A stretch of 9,915 nucleotides of DNA. It comes from Treponema sp. (lineage in GTDB: Bacteria > Spirochaetota > Spirochaetia > Treponematales > Breznakiellaceae). The stretch spans positions 1 to 9,915 of the forward strand of contig JAIROB010000158.1 of assembly GCA_031257695.1 (NCBI GenBank), in the 5' to 3' direction. The position numbers and the translations under genes were made by a program. This document shows, piece after piece, positions 6,272-9,915 of this stretch. The notes under the pieces are model-generated. The model was given only the letters and a program-made list of their open reading frames with translations, did not search any database and was not told the origin of the DNA. Within the stretch, counting starts at the first letter, position 1, and each line of letters begins with the position of its first letter.

Positions 6272-7606
6272 ATGAAAAAGAACCGTACCGCCCTGTGGGT
6301 AAGCTGCGTTTTGCCGGCCCTCCTGATCCTGGCCGGCGCTTCCGTATGGGAGGGCTCCGCCGCGGTGTCCGTCGCGGGAGAACTTCCCGAAGGGGCCTAT
6401 TATGTGGCCACCAATTCCTTCCCCCGCAATACGGTGGTGGATGTGACCAACCTGGAAAACGGCAGAACCATCCGGGTCATTGTTGCCGCAAGCCTCGATT
6501 CTCCGGGGCTCCTGGCGATGCTCTCCCGTAACGCCGCCACCGCCATAGGCGTGCAGGTCCGGGGCATAGGCCGCATCCGCATGTCGGCGCCTTCGGACCC
6601 CGTGGCTTTTTCCCGGTTTACCGAGGAACGGGAGCTTTCGGGGGGCGGGAATCCCCCCTCCGGCGCCGTGGTCAGTTCCTCCCTGCGGACCGCCACGGTG
6701 GGGGATCTTGCCGCCTCAACCCCGGAGGACAGGTTCTACAGCACGGTTATAAACACGCCCGAATCCTATGCCCCGCCCGCGGTGGCCTATCCCCAGGACG
6801 GGTCGGTCCACGCTGAACCCCGGCCTGCCTGGATTCTCGAAGAGGCCGGGGCGCCGCCGGAGATTACCGAAACCCCCTATCCCGACGCTCCGCCCCTGCT
6901 GTACGATCCGCCCCTGGCCGCAGTTCCCGCCCCGGAGCCGGCGCAGCCGCAGCCCATGCTGGTGGCCCCGGCCGCCCCCTATCCCAACACATCCCTAAGC
7001 TCAAGTCCCTATGCGTGGCAGGCTTCGCCTCCCTACATAGCCCCTCCCGCGGAGGCGCCGGAGCTTCCGCCGGATTCGCTCATTACCCTGGAGAACGCGG
7101 AGGATCGCCCCCCCCGGGCGGCGGCCAGGGAACTGCTCCCCATTCCACCGCCGCCCCGGCAGGCGGGGACCGGAGCCGCCGGGGACGACACCTATCTGGA
7201 TCCCCGGTACTTTATAGGCCCCATCCCGCAGCCCTCGCAGGCCCCCCGGCCTGCGGCAAGGGTTGTCCCGCAGCCGAATCCCCCGCAAGCCGCTCCTCCC
7301 CCACAAGCCAATCCTCCCCCGCAGGCTCCCGCGGCCGGGGAATCGATTTTCTCGGTTCCCGTTATTACCCGGCTTGAGAGCGGAAAGCAGTACGTACAGA
7401 TTGGAGCCTTTACCCGGCCGGATACCCTGGAAACCGCGGTGGCCCATGCCAACAAGAGCTATCCCCTGGCGATTCAGACCGGCGGCTCGGACAATACCCT
7501 GGTGTACCGGCTGCTCATCGGGCCGCTCAACGCCGGAGAAAGCGCGGCGGCGCTGCAGCGGGTCAAAAACGGCGGGTTTCCGGACGCGTTTGTCAGGACA
7601 AAGTGA
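6272..7606 (+). CDS. SPOR-domain envelope protein with a degenerate RlpA-like barrel
   Basis: The 444-residue product starts with a signal peptide or membrane anchor (residues 1-30, core LWVSCVLPALLILAG). Residues 43-104 resemble the RlpA double-psi beta-barrel: VDVTNLENGRTIRVIV followed by LSRNAATAIG and GIGRIRM. RlpA's conserved NDRGP and HxTLP motifs are replaced (AASLDSPG and TNSFP), so lytic transglycosylase activity is doubtful. Residues about 125-365 are a low-complexity linker rich in Pro and Ala. Residues 371-444 are a SPOR domain, with KQYVQIGAF at the start and VYRLLIGPL in the middle. SPOR domains bind glycan strands lacking stem peptides at division sites, so this is probably a septal or cell-wall-bound protein. 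AAGGAAGG at 6258-6265 supports the ATG. It is the second gene of a pair with 5750-6253. Confidence 0.9.
   Translation: MKKNRTALWVSCVLPALLILAGASVWEGSAAVSVAGELPEGAYYVATNSFPRNTVVDVTNLENGRTIRVIVAASLDSPGLLAMLSRNAATAIGVQVRGIGRIRMSAPSDPVAFSRFTEERELSGGGNPPSGAVVSSSLRTATVGDLAASTPEDRFYSTVINTPESYAPPAVAYPQDGSVHAEPRPAWILEEAGAPPEITETPYPDAPPLLYDPPLAAVPAPEPAQPQPMLVAPAAPYPNTSLSSSPYAWQASPPYIAPPAEAPELPPDSLITLENAEDRPPRAAARELLPIPPPPRQAGTGAAGDDTYLDPRYFIGPIPQPSQAPRPAARVVPQPNPPQAAPPPQANPPPQAPAAGESIFSVPVITRLESGKQYVQIGAFTRPDTLETAVAHANKSYPLAIQTGGSDNTLVYRLLIGPLNAGESAAALQRVKNGGFPDAFVRTK
7108..7115 (+). repeat. C8 homopolymer run in the SPOR gene
   Basis: Eight consecutive C fall in the linker-coding part, around residues 279-282. 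A slip would remove the SPOR domain while leaving the barrel and anchor. Confidence 0.8.
7281..7334 (+). repeat. 18-base tandem repeat in the proline linker
   Basis: Three imperfect 18-base units begin at 7281, 7299 and 7317, each opening with CCCC(G/A)CA(A/G)GC. They encode PQAAPP, PQANPP and a decayed PQAPAA. Unit number is likely to vary between strains and would only change linker length. Confidence 0.7.
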
Positions 7607-7607
7607 C

Positions 7608-7654
7608 AGGGGAAGACAGGAGGCCGCATCCACTGCCTCCTGCTCCCTTTTCCT
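7608..7654 (+). terminator. Hairpin terminator between convergent genes
   Basis: A perfect eight-base inverted repeat, CAGGAGGC at 7617-7624 and GCCTCCTG at 7635-7642, has a ten-base loop. TTTT follows at 7648-7651. The stem can be extended outside a small internal loop, because AGGGGAAG (7608-7615) pairs with CTTTTCCT (7647-7654) including two G-T pairs. It starts two bases after the SPOR gene stop and lies 3' of the convergent gene as well. It fits best as a + strand terminator; two-way use is possible, but the - strand lacks a T run. Confidence 0.65.
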
Positions 7655-7659
7655 GCTTC

Positions 7660-9915
7660 CTAATGCATCTTTGTCCAGTAGGTGACGAAGATGAATTTCT
7701 GAGTCGGGTGGTCCCTCCGGGGATAGGCCATTAACCCCCAGTCGAAGTCAAGGTTCAGGTCGTAACTTTCCGCGGGAATAGCCGGCACCATGCCTTCTAT
7801 CCAGGTGCCTGCGGACACCGAACTCGTGCTTTCGTAGCCGTAGCCAAAGCCCACGCTGGCCCCGACAGACACTCCTCCGGCGGTGGCCTTAGCGGATATT
7901 TCCGTTTCCATGTCAAAGGCGAAGGAGGATTCCCTCCCGCTGACAGTTTGAATGTTGATGACCGTGTTTCCCTGGCCCATGCCCGCGGTCATGTGGGTGT
8001 TGGTGGAGAAAAGCCCCTGGCTCCCCGCCTGACTCTTTTGCTGGTCCCGATCCGAAGGCGTGTAATAGCTCCAGGGAGCGCCCAGGGTGTGGTTCAGGCT
8101 TATCCGGTCCTGCGCCGGAACTCCCGCGTTGTAGTTGGGCAGGGGAACATGGTACTGATGGGGCTTGCGGGGCACGTTGACGGTCAGCATGTCTCCGGGT
8201 TTGGCGTCCTCCCCCGGGGGAGAGCTGATAACCTCGTAGTAGTACACGTCGAAGGGCACCGCCGTAAAGATCACCAGGTCCTGGGCGACGGGGGTGCTCC
8301 AGCCCCAGGATTCGGAGAGTTCCACGGAACTGGACTGGGTCCAGGAGGTGTTTTGCTTAATGGAGGTTTCGAACTCCGCGCTGGCAATGTTGAAGGGAGC
8401 CCTGAATTCGAAGCCCACGGATATTCCCACGGAGAAGCTGGCGCTGTTGCTTGAGCCGGAGCCGGAGCTTGTGCTGTAGCCGAAGGAGGTGCCGCCGGCT
8501 CCGTTGTCGTTGATGCCGTCGTGGTAGGGCGGGGAGGCGAGGACCGCTATGACCTGGGGATCGGTAAAGAGGAATTCGCGGTCCCCCGTGTCCCGCAGGA
8601 TAAAGCTGTCGTCGTCAACATTGGGAAGGCAGCCGGTTGGGTAGCTAATGAGGGCCGTGCCAGTGGATGTGGATTTGCGAAAGATTCGATAAGAGCCGTT
8701 TGAATAATAATAGATACTTATATCGGTATCGCTAAACGATACTACGTCGTCTTTCCGGTCGCCGGTAACATCCCCCATCACGATATCGGCAGTGATGGAT
8801 AGTGCACCGTATTCTGTTCCATCCAACTGCACAAATTGAGAGTTCTTGAATGTATAAATGCTGCCGCCGGCGCAGACATCCGGTTTACGGTTGCCGTCCA
8901 TATCCCCGACAGCCAAGCGGGGAACATTGAGGTACGTTGTCAGGTTGCTAAGTACTACGGGCTCCCATTCAAAAACCGGGTTAAAGCTAGAATCTATGGC
9001 GGTCCGCAGGAGCCGCAAACCTCCATGGTGTGTGGTAATTCTGACGAAAAAAACAGTGTCCGGCAGCCCGTCTCCGGTAAAATCCGCGGAAACAACATTG
9101 CCTCCGAAGCCGTCGACACTGCCGGTGTGCAATACAGCGAAACCTGTGTCCATGTCGTCCAGAATAACATAGCGCGCGTCAGCGCTGGCGGAATCCGTGC
9201 CGATTATGATGCAGATTTCATCCTTGCCGTCCTGATCATAATCAGCGGCGCTTACCGCGGGATGCCATATTGAGTTGGCGGGAAGTCCGCTTGCATAGGG
9301 CTGAATGTCTATCTGGCGGATTATATTTGTACCATTGTCCAGGATACCCACATACCCGTCCGAGTTTCGTGAAAGGGTGAAAATGCACTCCTGCTTTCCG
9401 TCTCCGTTTAGGTCCGCTGCGATAAGCGAGTCTAGGGATCTCCCCTCTATACTGTGAGCCTTACCGCCCGAAGAAAAGAATGATCCGCCTCCGTATGTAC
9501 TGAATTCACTTTTCTCTGTGAATAATGTCCTATTTGGATTATCATCCCAGAAGGTAATGACGACCACCTGATCTCGACCCTCTCCCTCCAGGTCCGCCGC
9601 GACTGATCTACGTTGGGTACCAGTACCAGACTGTCCATATGCCCACGAGGCTCTGTGCGAACCTATACTATTCAAATTTGAAAGATTTTGAAAATCTTCA
9701 TACAGGGTGTTGTAGTTGTAGTCGCCACTGCCATTGTCATAGCCCACCGCGAAGATCTCCCGTTTGGGGAAGGAGAAGGTCCTTCCCAGGGGACCTAGGC
9801 TCCCCCGCCCCCCGCCCGCGGCGGAGCGGGAGATCCGCGCGCTCCCCGAGGATCCGTAGGGGTCGTAGGAGGCCCCGTTGGGCGCCACCGGCAGCGCGGG
9901 GTTGGTGTTCACCCC
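7660..9915 (-). CDS. FG-GAP/VCBS-repeat protein with putative pore-forming-like C-terminal region; 5' end beyond window
   Basis: At least 751 codons are open to the right edge. The GTG at 9912-9910 is internal-looking: the frame stays open through 9915, and no signal peptide follows it. Counting that GTG as residue 1, residues 1-50 are a Gly/Ser/Pro-rich linker. Six FG-GAP/VCBS-type repeats start near 104, 164, 220, 274, 334 and 378. Each has a D-x-(D/N/E/T)-G-x-x-x-x-D-like calcium loop, for example AADLNGDGK and AADYDQDGKDE, and they would form most of a beta-propeller. DPQVIAVLASPPY (451-463) bridges to a C-terminal region, 464-750, with two Ser/Thr-rich alternating beta segments at 475-541 and 661-712. 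It ends in a Trp/Tyr-rich block (FIFVTYWTKMH). Likely secreted or surface bound; binding plus membrane insertion is inference. The - strand promoter is outside the window. Confidence 0.88.
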   Translation of the reverse strand, partial: GVNTNPALPVAPNGASYDPYGSSGSARISRSAAGGGRGSLGPLGRTFSFPKREIFAVGYDNGSGDYNYNTLYEDFQNLSNLNSIGSHRASWAYGQSGTGTQRRSVAADLEGEGRDQVVVITFWDDNPNRTLFTEKSEFSTYGGGSFFSSGGKAHSIEGRSLDSLIAADLNGDGKQECIFTLSRNSDGYVGILDNGTNIIRQIDIQPYASGLPANSIWHPAVSAADYDQDGKDEICIIIGTDSASADARYVILDDMDTGFAVLHTGSVDGFGGNVVSADFTGDGLPDTVFFVRITTHHGGLRLLRTAIDSSFNPVFEWEPVVLSNLTTYLNVPRLAVGDMDGNRKPDVCAGGSIYTFKNSQFVQLDGTEYGALSITADIVMGDVTGDRKDDVVSFSDTDISIYYYSNGSYRIFRKSTSTGTALISYPTGCLPNVDDDSFILRDTGDREFLFTDPQVIAVLASPPYHDGINDNGAGGTSFGYSTSSGSGSSNSASFSVGISVGFEFRAPFNIASAEFETSIKQNTSWTQSSSVELSESWGWSTPVAQDLVIFTAVPFDVYYYEVISSPPGEDAKPGDMLTVNVPRKPHQYHVPLPNYNAGVPAQDRISLNHTLGAPWSYYTPSDRDQQKSQAGSQGLFSTNTHMTAGMGQGNTVINIQTVSGRESSFAFDMETEISAKATAGGVSVGASVGFGYGYESTSSVSAGTWIEGMVPAIPAESYDLNLDFDWGLMAYPRRDHPTQKFIFVTYWTKMH
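8640..9720. other. Low-GC block inside the FG-GAP gene
   Basis: Hand counts of 60-base lines give 37% GC at 8701-8760, 47% at 8941-9000, 45% at 9301-9360, 38% at 9481-9540 and 28% at 9661-9720. Flanking lines give 72% at 8161-8220, 60% at 8581-8640, 58% at 9721-9780 and 82% at 9781-9840. The block encodes about residues 65-425, which is the FG-GAP repeat region. It uses codons such as ATA, AGT, TAT and TCA that are scarce in the neighbouring genes. Boundaries are approximate to some tens of bases. Confidence 0.75.

Noticed and set aside
8836..9273. + strand open frame within the low-GC block (145 codons)
   Set aside because: It lies opposite the FG-GAP repeats, which show regular spacing of calcium loops on the other strand. 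The product shows no domain.
9910..9912. GTG as the true start of the FG-GAP gene
   Set aside because: The frame remains open to the window edge, no signal peptide follows, and only three bases lie upstream in view. The gene is more likely cut by the window.
1..9915. CRISPR array, tRNA, rRNA, insertion sequence or phage genes
   Set aside because: No regularly spaced repeats, cloverleaf-like segments, transposase motifs or terminal inverted repeats were found by reading both strands.

Overview
The window is a GC-rich bacterial chromosome segment; most hand-counted 60-base lines outside one block are 53 to 82% GC. It looks like an envelope-biogenesis locus of a Gram-negative-type (diderm) bacterium. 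The order uppS-cdsA-dxr-rseP is a widespread housekeeping cluster. Together with an unfamiliar exported WD40-like gene, a SPOR protein with a degenerate RlpA-like domain and the general protein style, it suggests a spirochaete of the Treponema clade, possibly one of its GC-richer lineages. That placement is inference from remembered gene order and protein style, not from a search.

Region 1 (1-5625, + strand) is a compact operon: the 3' end of uppS, then cdsA, dxr, rseP and a long exported WD40-like gene. Junctions are overlaps of 8 and 4 bases, then gaps of 2 and 19 bases, which implies translational coupling. The products make the undecaprenyl carrier lipid (UppS), CDP-diacylglycerol for phospholipids (CdsA) and isoprenoid precursors by the MEP pathway that feed UppS (Dxr). 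RseP is a site-2 intramembrane protease, normally used in envelope stress signalling. The fifth gene is an exported beta-propeller of unknown role.

Region 2 (5626-7659) starts with a 124-base spacer. It is followed by a two-gene unit: a small exported protein I do not recognise, and a 444-residue secreted or membrane-anchored protein with a degenerate RlpA-like double-psi beta-barrel, a long proline-rich linker and a C-terminal peptidoglycan-binding SPOR domain. A hairpin at 7608-7654 closes this unit against a convergent gene.

Region 3 (7660-9915, - strand) is one large gene whose 5' end lies beyond the window. It encodes six FG-GAP/VCBS-type calcium-binding propeller repeats followed by a roughly 300-residue C-terminal region. 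That region holds two long Ser/Thr-rich segments with strict in-out beta alternation and a phase switch in the middle, the pattern of membrane-inserting beta-hairpins in pore-forming proteins. The FG-GAP part coincides with a sharp fall in GC (single lines as low as 28 to 38%) between flanks of 58 to 82%, so the gene looks mosaic. This is the most interesting object in the window and a candidate undescribed secreted binding/pore-forming protein. The pore-forming role is inference.

No tRNA, rRNA, CRISPR array, insertion sequence or phage gene was seen. No gene-free stretch exceeds 300 bases.
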